Below are positions 8,828 through 17,904 of a stretch of DNA of 64,000 bases, in pieces; positions within the stretch are counted from its first letter, which is position 1, and the number at the start of each line of letters is the position of its first letter. A model generated the notes under the pieces. The model did not search any database and had not been told where the DNA came from. It saw nothing but the letters and a program-made list of their open reading frames with translations. The stretch lies in NCBI RefSeq assembly GCF_000498535.1, contig NZ_AVGG01000001.1:434001-498000 (forward strand), in the 5' to 3' direction. This DNA is from Flavobacterium limnosediminis JC2902. Lineage in GTDB: Bacteria; Bacteroidota; Bacteroidia; Flavobacteriales; Flavobacteriaceae. The position numbers and the translations under genes were made by a program.

Positions 8828-9892
8828 ATGGGCGAGGAAAGTGCAAACAAAGAGGCAATTCAAAAAACAGAAAAAAAGAGAAACACCCTTCTGACGGTTC
8901 TCTCGTTTATTTTTTTGCTGGGAGGCGTTTTTTGGATTTTGAGTTTATTTTTTGATTTCAGCAAGTATGAAACCACCAACAATGCGCAAGTGGAATCCTA
9001 TATCAACACTATCGCAGCGAGGGCGAACGGACATATAAAAGAAATCCGGTTCGAAGCACACCAGCGGGTACAAAAAGGAGACACGCTGGTGATTCTGGAT
9101 GATGAGGAATACCGCATCAAAGTAAAACAGGCCGAAGCGGATTTGGCCATAGCCGAAGGAAATCTGCATTCTTTGGAACAAAACATAACCACGTCGGTGT
9201 CCAACCAGGCTGCTTCCAAAGAAAAATTAGCCGGCGATTTAGCCGAACTTGAAAAAGCCAGAAAAGACTACCAACGCTTTCAAAAAATGTTTGCCGACTC
9301 GGCTGTAACCCGCAATCAATACGATCAGGTATTGGCGAAAATGAAATCTGCGGAAGCCTATCTGAAAGCGGGCGAAAATGAATTACTGGCCAGTGGCTCC
9401 ATCACCCAACAAAGCAAAACCAACCTGGAAGCCGCCAGAGCAACGGTGGCCAGAAAGCAAGCCGATCTGGATGCGGCAAAACTACAATTATCCTATACCA
9501 TAATAACCGCTCCAATCGATGGTTTTGTGGGGGAACGGGAACTTTCCGTTGGCGATCTTGTGAATGCGAATCAGACTGTAGCTTCCATTGTTTTAAAACA
9601 CAAAATATGGGTGATTGCCAATTTCAAGGAAACTCAGGTGGAACGGATTAAAGTGGGACAAGCCGTGACGATTTCGATTGATGCACTTGATGACAAGGAA
9701 TTTAAAGGCAAAGTCGTTGGTTTTTCGCCGGCAACCGGAGCCAAATTTTCGATGGTGGAACCGGATAATTCCACGGGAAATTTTGTAAAAATCACCCAAC
9801 GGATTCCGGTAAAAATTGAATTCGAAGCCACAGCAGAAGAACTGCAACCCGTAAAACCCGGTATGAACGTAACGGTAGAAGTAAAAAAATAA
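8828..9892 (+). CDS. HlyD/EmrA-family periplasmic adaptor
   Basis: A 354-residue membrane fusion protein. One N-terminal membrane helix (about 19-42) anchors it in the inner membrane. Then come the first lipoyl half (TNNAQVESYINTIAARANG, then VQKGDTLVILDD), a long alpha-helical hairpin (about 85-210) and the second lipoyl half with APIDGFVGERELSVGDLV. A beta-barrel segment follows. This is the EmrA arrangement, which connects a 14-helix MFS pump to an outer-membrane duct. It begins 11 bases after the TolC-family stop and ends 3 bases before the MFS gene. Confidence 0.9.
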   Translation: MGEESANKEAIQKTEKKRNTLLTVLSFIFLLGGVFWILSLFFDFSKYETTNNAQVESYINTIAARANGHIKEIRFEAHQRVQKGDTLVILDDEEYRIKVKQAEADLAIAEGNLHSLEQNITTSVSNQAASKEKLAGDLAELEKARKDYQRFQKMFADSAVTRNQYDQVLAKMKSAEAYLKAGENELLASGSITQQSKTNLEAARATVARKQADLDAAKLQLSYTIITAPIDGFVGERELSVGDLVNANQTVASIVLKHKIWVIANFKETQVERIKVGQAVTISIDALDDKEFKGKVVGFSPATGAKFSMVEPDNSTGNFVKITQRIPVKIEFEATAEELQPVKPGMNVTVEVKK

Positions 9893-9895
9893 GTC

Positions 9896-11464
9896 ATGGC
9901 CAAACTAAAAAAAGGAAGCGTTTTCACTCTTGTCGGGCTCTATGTTCTGACCATTCCTTTTTTCAATACATTGAACGTAACTGCCTACGACAATTCTCAG
10001 ATTTTGGGTCATTTCGGCGCTTCCACGACGGTTTTTACCTATTCGAGTTACATTCCCGCTTTTGCCATGTTAGCCTTTTTACCGTTGGCATTAATAGTTG
10101 CAAAACAAATTCCGTTGCGCACGATGATTTTATCCGTCAGTTTTTTGGCAATACTGTTCAATACCGCTTCTTTATATACGACATCCATTCAATGGTTTAC
10201 GGTTTGGCGCTCCCTTTTATCCATCATTTCCATCATCGGAATATTCGCCACCATGATACCCATAATCCTGAAATACAACCCAGCCTTCAATATGGCCATT
10301 ATGTACGGCATCATGCAGTTCATTCTTCAGGGGAGCCAACACATTTATAAATATCTGGGCACTAATTTTACCAGTTTATACGATTGGACCTTCAGCATTT
10401 ACTTTCTGAATTTCAATTTTTTTATCGGAATTGTTCTGGCGTGGATTTTCTATAAAAAAGATGTGGCTCCGATGAAAAGCGTTTTTCAGTTTGATTGGAG
10501 AGGGTGGTTTCTGATGATTTTATCCTTTACTGTTATCCTTTTTCTTTGTGCCGAAGGACAGACCCGAAACTGGTTCAGTGATCCGAAAATATCGATTTCT
10601 GTTGCTTTCTTGCTGATCATTATCGGGATTTACCTGCTCCATGCCCGTTTTACAAAAGAACCGCTGATTAATCCGGATGTGTACAGGTACAAAAATGTGG
10701 TATTTGGTTCGTTTCTCTTTTTCTATACCGGCGTGATGAACGGAACCGGAAGCATCGTTTCGGGCTACATGACCAACGTTCTTGGGTTTGACACACTGTA
10801 CCAGGCACGGACGCATTTGGCATTGCTGATCGGGATTTTCATCGCCATACCGCTGTCGACGTATCTACTGTATAAACGAATTTACATCGCCACCATTTGG
10901 ATTACCGGATTTACCTGCTTCGGATTATATCACACCCTTATCTTCTTTCGGTTTTATCCCGAAATCAGTCCGTCCGACTTTTTCCTGCCCTTTATTATCA
11001 AAGGACTGGCCATCGGTTTTCTGTATCCCGCCTCAGCACTTTACATTGCCGAAGGAATTCCTAAAAATTTAGGCGATTCCCGAATGATGAGCGGCGTCAT
11101 AGCCCGAGTCATTTTAGCTACACTGTTGGGCGGCGCAATTTTAGGAACAATGATTTCCAATGCTAACATTCATCATAAAACCGGTTTAAGCCAACAGTTA
11201 TCCCCTACAAATCAATTAGCTGAAAATCAGTTAAATCAATCAAAAACCGTATATTTACGTAAAGGTTTGTCCGAAAAAGAGGCACAAAAAATGGCAGAAA
11301 AGAACCTTTCCAATCAAACATCACAAGCCGCCATTTTACTTGCTTACAAGGATATTTATCTGGTATTGTCCGCCATCTGTTTTTTGCCGGTTCTCATTAT
11401 TCTGCTTTTCAGACTGGGAAGAAGGCCGTTGGGAAGAGTGGAACTGGAACCGATACCTATTTAA
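9896..11464 (+). CDS. MFS drug exporter, DHA2/EmrB-like
   Basis: A 522-residue integral membrane protein with about 14 hydrophobic helices, the number expected for DHA2-type major facilitator drug/H+ antiporters. It has a long hydrophilic loop before the last helix (about 428-480). Together with the preceding adaptor and TolC-family protein it forms a complete tripartite exporter. The substrate is unknown and no regulator gene of the TetR or MarR type is adjacent. The sequence is divergent from E. coli EmrB in places where motif C is expected, so the DHA2 assignment rests on helix count, length and the operon. Confidence 0.85.
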   Translation: MAKLKKGSVFTLVGLYVLTIPFFNTLNVTAYDNSQILGHFGASTTVFTYSSYIPAFAMLAFLPLALIVAKQIPLRTMILSVSFLAILFNTASLYTTSIQWFTVWRSLLSIISIIGIFATMIPIILKYNPAFNMAIMYGIMQFILQGSQHIYKYLGTNFTSLYDWTFSIYFLNFNFFIGIVLAWIFYKKDVAPMKSVFQFDWRGWFLMILSFTVILFLCAEGQTRNWFSDPKISISVAFLLIIIGIYLLHARFTKEPLINPDVYRYKNVVFGSFLFFYTGVMNGTGSIVSGYMTNVLGFDTLYQARTHLALLIGIFIAIPLSTYLLYKRIYIATIWITGFTCFGLYHTLIFFRFYPEISPSDFFLPFIIKGLAIGFLYPASALYIAEGIPKNLGDSRMMSGVIARVILATLLGGAILGTMISNANIHHKTGLSQQLSPTNQLAENQLNQSKTVYLRKGLSEKEAQKMAEKNLSNQTSQAAILLAYKDIYLVLSAICFLPVLIILLFRLGRRPLGRVELEPIPI

Positions 11465-11528
11465 ATACAATTCGTTCTTTTTGGTTTTTTGCAATTACTG
11501 ATTGATTTCCATTTAAAATTAAAACCTT

Positions 11529-12230
11529 ATGGTTAAAGCAAAAAAATATCGTTTATTCAATCATTTATGGGATAAAGAGGACGGACTTTTAAGTATGTTG
11601 GTTTTGCTTTTCATCATGCACTTCCTTTTTATTCCTCTGTTTGGCAACCATTCCTTTTTAAAGTTAGCTATGCAGATTTTCTGGGTACTCTTTCTTTTGT
11701 CAGGTATTTTTGCATTGGGGACCAGTAAAAAACAAGCCTCACTGATTTCCATTATTCCTGTTTTGTTTGTAATCGTTGGCTGGATCAGTCTTTTCGATAC
11801 CAGCAATTTCATTATAATTACCGATTTCGTCCTTTCGCTTGCCGTCCTTTTGCTGTTAATTACTTTGGTCCTTATAAAAGTGTTTGAACCCGGGCCTGTA
11901 ACTATATTCAGGGTAGCGGGCTCAGTAGTGGTTTATATGCTGATGGCAAGCCTCTGGTCTATCATTTACCTTTTCCTTTTCCAACGTATCGACGGCTCAT
12001 TCCAAATCACCCTACCACCATTTGAAAGAAACAGCCTGGAAGCCAATTTTTTATATTTCAGCTATATCACTATCACAACCACAGGTTATGGCGAAATCCT
12101 TCCGTTGCATCCGTTTGCGCGCTCAATGGTTCAGATGGAGGCCATATTTGGCGTGTTATATCCTGTAATTCTGATTGGACGTCTGGTATCAGACAGTAAC
12201 ACCCCGGATCTCAGAAAAAATAAAACCTGA
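11529..12230 (+). CDS. Ion channel family protein, probable K+ channel
   Basis: A 233-residue membrane protein with about six hydrophobic segments. A pore helix leads into TITTTGYGE, in which T183-T-T-G-Y-G-E189 is the K+ selectivity filter, followed by a last inner helix. The arrangement (several helices before the pore) resembles small voltage-sensor-like or two-pore-type channels, but I see no regular arginine series for voltage sensing and no RCK domain, so gating is unknown. It is preceded by 64 bases after the MFS gene and followed by an AI-2E family gene on the same strand. Confidence 0.8.
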   Translation: MVKAKKYRLFNHLWDKEDGLLSMLVLLFIMHFLFIPLFGNHSFLKLAMQIFWVLFLLSGIFALGTSKKQASLISIIPVLFVIVGWISLFDTSNFIIITDFVLSLAVLLLLITLVLIKVFEPGPVTIFRVAGSVVVYMLMASLWSIIYLFLFQRIDGSFQITLPPFERNSLEANFLYFSYITITTTGYGEILPLHPFARSMVQMEAIFGVLYPVILIGRLVSDSNTPDLRKNKT

Positions 12231-12276
12231 CTATTCAATTTTTATCCGTTTCACTAACTTTTAAAAACCAAAGGGC

Positions 12277-13392
12277 ATGAAAAACAATTCCGAACTTAAT
12301 AGCAAAACGCTATTCGACATCATCCTTCAATTGGGAATGATATTCCTTATCATGGGATTCTGTATTAGGCTTTTACTACCTTTTATGATGCCTATCCTTT
12401 GGGCAATCATCTTTGCCATAATAATACATCCCTTGTATAATTTTGTCCAGAAAAAATTAAAGGGACGCGGAGGTCTGGCTTCATTTTTAATAATAACGGT
12501 CATATTGCTGGCAATCATCCTGCCTACGATTACTTTCTTCAATTCGGCAGTTTCCAGCATTATTGATGTAAAAGACCAAATGGAAGCCGGAACCCTGAAA
12601 ATAGAAACCCCGGCCCAAAAAATGAAGGATTGGCCTATTATCGGAGACAAAATATACAACTTCCTGCATGCTGCCTCTGTTAATCTTGAAAAGGCCGTGA
12701 TGGACTACAAAGAACAAATAACGGAAGTCTCCAAAATGCTATTGGGAAGCATTGTCAGTTCAGGACTGACGTTTCTCCAAATCATCCTTTCGCTTATTAT
12801 TGCAGGATTCCTGATGGCGTCCAAAAGCTCTCAAAATTTAGCCACAGATTTAATCATGAGAGTCGCCGGACCCACAAAAGGAGAAGAAATCATCGACATA
12901 ACGGTATCTACCGTATATCAGGTGGTGAAAGGAATTTTAGGCGTAGCGGTAATACAGACCATCATTCAGGCCTTCGGATTGTTTCTCTGTGGTGTCCCTT
13001 TTGCTGGAGTTCTGACCTTAATCTGTCTGATATTATCCATTTTACAGATTGGTCCTATCATCGTCAATATCGGGGTAATCATTTATCTTTTTTCAACTGG
13101 CGACAGTACTACCACTGCTGTTTTATGGACAGTCTTTTTCGCGGTCAGCGGCTTATCCGATAATGTGCTGAAACCACTGCTTTTAGGCAAAGGAGCCTCC
13201 GTTCCCGTGCTGGTTATTTTCCTTGGTGTTATCGGCGGGTTCATGATGTCCGGATTTATCGGTTTATTTGTGGGTCCGATCGTATTTTCCATCGGCTACC
13301 AATTGTTTGATGCCTGGATGCATGAGGGAAAAGAGACTGTAAAAGAAAGTACACCTGTTGTGGGAGAATCGCACGAAGGGGTTGAGCTCTGA
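12277..13392 (+). CDS. AI-2E family transporter
   Basis: A 371-residue inner-membrane protein with about eight helices. The family includes TqsA (AI-2 export) and various Na+/H+ antiporter or lipid-related permeases. The N-terminal helices, the soluble insert about residues 85-150 and the C-terminal block SGLSDNVLKPLLLGKG followed by GFIGLFVGPI are characteristic. The family name does not prove a role in quorum sensing, and the substrate is unknown. A shared terminator at 13428-13465 separates it from the convergent ferredoxin gene. Confidence 0.88.
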   Translation: MKNNSELNSKTLFDIILQLGMIFLIMGFCIRLLLPFMMPILWAIIFAIIIHPLYNFVQKKLKGRGGLASFLIITVILLAIILPTITFFNSAVSSIIDVKDQMEAGTLKIETPAQKMKDWPIIGDKIYNFLHAASVNLEKAVMDYKEQITEVSKMLLGSIVSSGLTFLQIILSLIIAGFLMASKSSQNLATDLIMRVAGPTKGEEIIDITVSTVYQVVKGILGVAVIQTIIQAFGLFLCGVPFAGVLTLICLILSILQIGPIIVNIGVIIYLFSTGDSTTTAVLWTVFFAVSGLSDNVLKPLLLGKGASVPVLVIFLGVIGGFMMSGFIGLFVGPIVFSIGYQLFDAWMHEGKETVKESTPVVGESHEGVEL

Positions 13393-13427
13393 ATCTGATT
13401 TTTTACTGCAACCAAAACTATTTCATA

Positions 13428-13465
13428 AAAAAACCTGGCCCGTATTTATACAGGACAGGTTTTTT
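13428..13465. terminator. Bidirectional terminator between AI-2E gene and trhO operon
   Basis: AAAAAACCTG (13428-13437) pairs with CAGGTTTTTT (13456-13465) across an 18-base loop. The A and T runs flank both sides, so it can stop both converging transcripts. Confidence 0.75.
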
Positions 13466-13489
13466 AATTTGTATTGCGGCATTTTTGTC

Positions 13490-13720
13490 TCAGACTTCCT
13501 TTACCGAAATTATTTTAACAGGACAGGCTTTCTCAGCCAACTCACAACTTTCAACTATGGTATGATCGGGTGATTTTAAAGTATAAAAACCTTTAGAATC
13601 TACGGCTTTCAGCAAGACCGTTTTCCCGTCTTTTTTTGACATCTGAAATTGCGCCGGAGCCAGTTCTACACAATAATTACAACCAATACATTTATTTCTC
13701 TGTAAGGTAACAATAACCAT
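13490..13720 (-). CDS. Small [4Fe-4S] ferredoxin
   Basis: A 76-residue ferredoxin. Cluster ligands are C11-x2-C14-x2-C17 and C66 followed by proline, the single-cluster 4Fe-4S pattern. The second C-x2-C-x2-C motif of two-cluster ferredoxins is absent. Its ATG overlaps the trhP stop as TAATG, so it is translationally coupled to the U32 hydroxylase. TrhP-type enzymes hold an Fe-S cluster and need electrons and iron-sulfur assembly, so I infer that this ferredoxin is the electron donor for TrhP. That link comes from the operon, not from any interaction motif. Confidence 0.9.
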   Translation of the reverse strand: MVIVTLQRNKCIGCNYCVELAPAQFQMSKKDGKTVLLKAVDSKGFYTLKSPDHTIVESCELAEKACPVKIISVKEV

Positions 13721-14961
13721 TAGTTCTCCACAATTTTATACATTTTGTCCGATAAACGGATGCGGAACGGCACTTTCAGCGTACAACTGTCGCCTTTGGT
13801 TGCCTTTTCCGAAGCCTCATCGTTTACCAGCATTTCTTCCAGAATCAGTTCCTGTGCTCCCGTGCTTGGCCCGGTGATCAGAATCTTATCGCCTTTTTTA
13901 ATATCGTAAGCTTCGATTTTGAATTCGGCCACATTGGATTTCGGGAAATAATGCATGCCTTTCCCAACGTACACCTTTTTCTGCGTGGCATTCGACCCCG
14001 GATTGTCCGACCATTCGCCCAGTTTTTGACCCAAATAATAACCAGACCAAAATCCGCGATTGTAAACGGTTGACAAAGCTTCCATCCAAACGCTTATTTT
14101 TTCTTTGGTAAAAGTGCCTTCATAATAAGCATCGATAGCTTCTCTGTAGGTTCGTACCACGGTTGCCACGTAATCGGCAGCCCTTCCTCTACCTTCAATT
14201 TTCAGTACTTTGATCCCTGAATCGATAACCTGATCCAGAAAATCCAGCGTACACAAATCTTTCGGCGACATCATGTATTCGTTGTCGATTTCGATTTCGA
14301 AGCCGCTTTCCTGATCGATTACCGTATATTTTTTACGGCAGTTTTGTTTGCAGGCGCCACGATTGGCAGATGAATTATGTGAATGCAGGCTAAGGTAACA
14401 TTTCCCCGAAACCGCCATACACAACGCGCCGTGACCGAAAATTTCGATTTCCACCAAATTCCCCGAAGGACCTTTGATTTGTTCCTTTTCAATATCATCG
14501 GTGATTTTCTTTACCTGACGCAGACTCAGTTCGCGGGACAACACTATGGTATCCGCAAACAGACTGTAAAACTTAACGGTTTCAATGTTGGTCACGTTCA
14601 GTTGGGTCGAGATGTGCACTTCGATTCCCATCGTTTTTGCCGTCATGATTACCGCCTGATCCGAAGCGATTACCGCAGTTATCCCTGCTTCCTTCGCTTT
14701 GGTCAAAAGTGTTTTCACAACCGATAAATCGTGATCGTAAATAATCGTATTTAAAGTCAGATAGGTTCTGACGTTTTCTTCATTACAGCGGCGTGCAATT
14801 TCCGGTAAATCGTCCAAAACGAAATTCACCGTCGCGCGCGCGCGCATGTTCAATTGTTCGACACCAAAATAAATTGAATCACAACCATTGTCCAAAGCGG
14901 CCTGCATCGATTCGAAGTTACCTGCCGGAGCCATCAGCTCAATTCTTCCCGAAGTTGTCAT
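13720..14961 (-). CDS. trhP: U32-family tRNA U34 hydroxylase, TrhP-like
   Basis: A 413-residue member of peptidase family U32. Most members so far characterised are not proteases: E. coli TrhP makes 5-hydroxyuridine at tRNA position 34 with prephenate, and RlhA acts on 23S rRNA. Four cysteines that would hold an Fe-S cluster are seen as C181-x6-C188 and C204-x3-C208 within the block AVSGKCYLSLHSHNSSANRG. The TIM-barrel-like catalytic part spans about 1-320, and a C-terminal beta domain (about 327-413) ends VPFRIRLSDKMYKI. The gene is joined by TAATG overlaps to trhO upstream and ferredoxin downstream, which favours the tRNA (TrhP) role over the rRNA (RlhA) role. Confidence 0.85.
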   Translation of the reverse strand: MTTSGRIELMAPAGNFESMQAALDNGCDSIYFGVEQLNMRARATVNFVLDDLPEIARRCNEENVRTYLTLNTIIYDHDLSVVKTLLTKAKEAGITAVIASDQAVIMTAKTMGIEVHISTQLNVTNIETVKFYSLFADTIVLSRELSLRQVKKITDDIEKEQIKGPSGNLVEIEIFGHGALCMAVSGKCYLSLHSHNSSANRGACKQNCRKKYTVIDQESGFEIEIDNEYMMSPKDLCTLDFLDQVIDSGIKVLKIEGRGRAADYVATVVRTYREAIDAYYEGTFTKEKISVWMEALSTVYNRGFWSGYYLGQKLGEWSDNPGSNATQKKVYVGKGMHYFPKSNVAEFKIEAYDIKKGDKILITGPSTGAQELILEEMLVNDEASEKATKGDSCTLKVPFRIRLSDKMYKIVEN

Positions 14962-16319
14962 TAGCTGATAATTTTAAACAATTTATCGGATAATCGCACT
15001 CGGAACGGAACAGCAAAAGTGACTTTATCACCCGGTCTTGCCTGAGTGCCTTCACTTCCGTTGACGAACATTTTTTCTAAAATCAGTTCTTCGTTACCGG
15101 TTGTTGGTCCGGAGATTAAAATTTTATCCCCAAGATTTAATTCCTGATTTTCGATGATGAAAAGTCCGACTTGTGCTTTCACATAATAATGTTCGGCTTT
15201 GCCAAGCAACACTTTTTTGATTTTTATTTTCTGACGGATAGTTTTCGGTTTTTCGGCTACAGCCAAAGGAGTATCGGTCAGCTCACCTGATTTCTTGAAT
15301 TTCAGCGATTCTGATTTTCCTTTTCGGAAGACTTTGTTCCCCACCTGCGCTCCTCTTCTTAATTTCACCTGTTCGGCTAACGGCAAATGGGTAATTTCTA
15401 AACATTCAGTCGAACAACAATTGTCCATCGCTTCCTTACATTCATCACATTGGATAAACAGCAAATGACAGGCGTCGTTTTCACAGTTCGTATGATTGTC
15501 ACATGGTTTTCCGCATTGGTGGCACTGGGAAACGATATCGTCGGTGATGCGCTCTCCCAAACGGTGGTCAAACACGAAGTTCTTTCCGATGAATTTGCTT
15601 TCCAGACCTTCTTCCTTAATCTGCTTGGCATAATTGATAATACCGCCTTCTAACTGGAAAACATTTTTGAATCCCTGATGTTTGAAATAAGCCGATGCTT
15701 TTTCACAACGGATACCTCCGGTACAATACATTACCAGATTTTTATCGTCCTTAAAATCTTTCAGCTGATCGTTGATAACCGGTAACGATTCGCGGAAAGT
15801 CTCCACATCCGGGGTAATTGCTCCTTTGAAATGCCCCACTTCACTTTCATAGTGATTTCTGAAATCCACCACTATCGTATTCGGATCGTCCAAAATCTCG
15901 TTAAAGGCTTTGGCATCAAGATGGACGCCTTTATTAGTTACATCAAACGTTTCGTCGTTCAATCCGTCGGCCACAATTTTATGACGTACTTTCACGGTCA
16001 GTTTCAAAAACGAGTGATCATCGTGTTCCACCGCCACATTCAAACGGATGCCTTTCATGAAATCATAAGCTTCCAAAGTCTCACGGAAGGCTTCGAAATT
16101 TTCGGCAGGAACCGACATTTGTGCGTTAATACCTTCTTTGGCAACATACGTTCGGCCCAAAGCATCAAGCTTGTTCCATTCGATGAATAAATCGTCTCTG
16201 AATTGTTTAGGATCTTCAATGTGCGCATAGGTGTAGAAAGACAACGTAAGACGTTGTTTACCGGCCTGATCGATAAGCTCGGCTCTTTCTTCTGCGCTTA
16301 AGGTGTTATACAGTTGCAT
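14961..16319 (-). CDS. trhO: O2-dependent tRNA U34 hydroxylase TrhO with U32-type C-terminal domain
   Basis: A 452-residue rhodanese-related protein (UPF0176). It has an N-terminal acylphosphatase-like/RNA-binding part, a rhodanese domain (about 140-240) with the catalytic cysteine in MYCTGGIRCEK (C199), and a cysteine-rich zinc-ribbon-like segment (C266 to C306 with repeated CxxC pairs). E. coli TrhO, which makes 5-hydroxyuridine-34 in tRNA with oxygen, is about 350 residues. Here an extra domain (about 366-452) follows that matches the C-terminus of the adjacent TrhP: GDKILISGPTTG, ELILEKM and VPFRVRLSDKLFKI. Its stop overlaps the trhP ATG as TAATG. It is first in a three-gene operon with a well-formed promoter. 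Confidence 0.88.
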   Translation of the reverse strand: MQLYNTLSAEERAELIDQAGKQRLTLSFYTYAHIEDPKQFRDDLFIEWNKLDALGRTYVAKEGINAQMSVPAENFEAFRETLEAYDFMKGIRLNVAVEHDDHSFLKLTVKVRHKIVADGLNDETFDVTNKGVHLDAKAFNEILDDPNTIVVDFRNHYESEVGHFKGAITPDVETFRESLPVINDQLKDFKDDKNLVMYCTGGIRCEKASAYFKHQGFKNVFQLEGGIINYAKQIKEEGLESKFIGKNFVFDHRLGERITDDIVSQCHQCGKPCDNHTNCENDACHLLFIQCDECKEAMDNCCSTECLEITHLPLAEQVKLRRGAQVGNKVFRKGKSESLKFKKSGELTDTPLAVAEKPKTIRQKIKIKKVLLGKAEHYYVKAQVGLFIIENQELNLGDKILISGPTTGNEELILEKMFVNGSEGTQARPGDKVTFAVPFRVRLSDKLFKIIS

Positions 16320-16379
16320 GCTATAAACGTTAAGTGAGAAATAAATAAGTTGTGAATTCTAAATGGAAGAATCCGGGTG

Positions 16380-16408
16380 CAAAAATAAACATTTTAAAAT
16401 AAATTCAA
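16380..16408 (-). promoter_or_regulatory. Promoter of the trhO-trhP-ferredoxin operon
   Basis: On the minus strand: TTG (16408-16406), 18 bases, then TATTTTTG (16387-16380). Both elements and the spacing fit the Bacteroidota consensus. It gives a leader of roughly 55 bases before the trhO ATG. Confidence 0.65.
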
Positions 16409-16612
16409 AACATATTGACTGACAACATCTTAAGGGAAATAAAAAAAGAAAATTATTTTCTGACAGAATGGCTCTCGATATCATAAAAACAGACAAAAAA
16501 TTCGATAAACTACTGTTTTTCAGACATAAACAACCCAAAAAACATAAGAAGAATCTGTACTAAACGATATAATTTTTCTATCTTTATCAGACCGATTCCT
16601 AATTTATCAAAC

Positions 16613-17716
16613 ATGAAAAGATATCTGAAACCGTCCGTCTTTTGGCTTTTCATCTTTATTCCGGTAACGGTTCTGTTGGAAAGAATAGTAACAAGTGAAT
16701 CGCTTGTATTTTTTTCGGCTTCCCTTTCGATAATTCCCATAGCAAAATTAATCGGCGAATCAACCGAAAACCTGGCGCATTACACCGGTGATACGATTGG
16801 CGGCCTGTTGAATGCGACTTTCGGCAATGCTCCGGAGTTGATTATTGCCGTTATGGCACTGCATGCCGGTCTGCATGAAATGGTTCTGGCCTCTCTCGCC
16901 GGAGCAATTCTTGCAAACTTATTGATGGCCACTGGGATTTCTTTTCTGGTAGGCGGCATAAAATTCCACAATCAGGAGTACAATCCCGTCACCATAAAGA
17001 TGTACAATTCCATGATGTTTCTGGCCGTGTACAGCATGCTTATTCCCAGCTCCTTCCATCGTTTTTTCATTACGGGAGAAAATACCGTTTACAGGCAGAA
17101 CGAGAGCAATCTTAACATACTGCTTGCGGTCAGTCTTCTGTTGGCTTATGTTTTTTATCTGTACTTCATGATTAAAACACATCCGGACTTATTTAAAAGC
17201 ATCAAAAAAGCACCTGTGGTAAAAGAAGAAGAAGAACACGAACCGTGGAGCAAAAAAAAGGCAATAGGCGCTCTTATTGTGGCTTCTGTTACCGCGGCAT
17301 TCATGAGTGAAATACTCGTCGGTGCCGCGGAGGGAACCGGCAAAGAACTGGGCATGAGTTCTGCCTTTATCGGAATTGTTTTTGTTGCCGTAATCGGAGG
17401 CGCGGCAGAAAGCATCTCTGCCATCACTATGGCGGCCAAAAACAAACTGGATCTGACCATTAGCATCGCCTTGGGAAGTTCCATACAAATTGCACTTTTT
17501 ATAGCCCCCTTACTGATACTGCTGAGTTTTTTTGTCGGACCAAAACCTATGTTTTTAAATTTCAACCGCGCAGAAATCGGAGCCTTGCTTATGGCGGTCA
17601 TACTCACCACGGTGGTTTCCGGAGACGGGAAGTCGAATTGGTTTAAAGGGATTCAGATGATTACATTATACTTGCTTATTGCCCTGTTATTTTATTTTAT
17701 TCCGGAGCAGACATAA
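16613..17716 (+). CDS. cax: Ca2+/H+ antiporter, CaCA superfamily (CAX type)
   Basis: A 367-residue membrane protein with about 11 hydrophobic helices arranged as two homologous halves. The alpha-repeat signatures of the cation/Ca2+ exchanger family are present: GNAPELIIAV in the first half and GGAAESISAITMAAKN in the second, with the acidic residues that bind calcium. A highly charged linker (VKEEEEHEPWSKKK, about 203-216) separates the halves, as in VCX1/CAX proteins. It would expel Ca2+ across the inner membrane in exchange for protons. The gene stands alone between the trhO operon (divergent) and the RND operon. Confidence 0.9.
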   Translation: MKRYLKPSVFWLFIFIPVTVLLERIVTSESLVFFSASLSIIPIAKLIGESTENLAHYTGDTIGGLLNATFGNAPELIIAVMALHAGLHEMVLASLAGAILANLLMATGISFLVGGIKFHNQEYNPVTIKMYNSMMFLAVYSMLIPSSFHRFFITGENTVYRQNESNLNILLAVSLLLAYVFYLYFMIKTHPDLFKSIKKAPVVKEEEEHEPWSKKKAIGALIVASVTAAFMSEILVGAAEGTGKELGMSSAFIGIVFVAVIGGAAESISAITMAAKNKLDLTISIALGSSIQIALFIAPLLILLSFFVGPKPMFLNFNRAEIGALLMAVILTTVVSGDGKSNWFKGIQMITLYLLIALLFYFIPEQT

Positions 17717-17861
17717 ATCGGGTTTCCGCAAATAAATCCAAAAACTTATATCCAAATCATTTAAAAAATCACAACAATCGTTGAAATTACACAAATCATC
17801 GTACAAAAGCTTAAATAAAGAATTATTCAAATGAAAACTGTTAAATCAATATAGTATTTTT

Positions 17862-17888
17862 TATATTTGTATAAAAACCTACAAATAT
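17862..17888 (+). promoter_or_regulatory. -7 element within an inverted repeat, candidate efflux operator
   Basis: TATATTTG fits the -7 consensus, and its bases form the left arm of the perfect 8-bp inverted repeat ATATTTGT (17863-17870) / ACAAATAT (17881-17888). A repressor bound here would cover the promoter. No regulator gene is adjacent. Confidence 0.4.
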
Positions 17889-17904
17889 TCTTATCAGAAT
17901 TCAC

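Noticed and set aside
13083..13292. Possible small proteins opposite the AI-2E gene
   Set aside because: Antisense shadows without conserved features.
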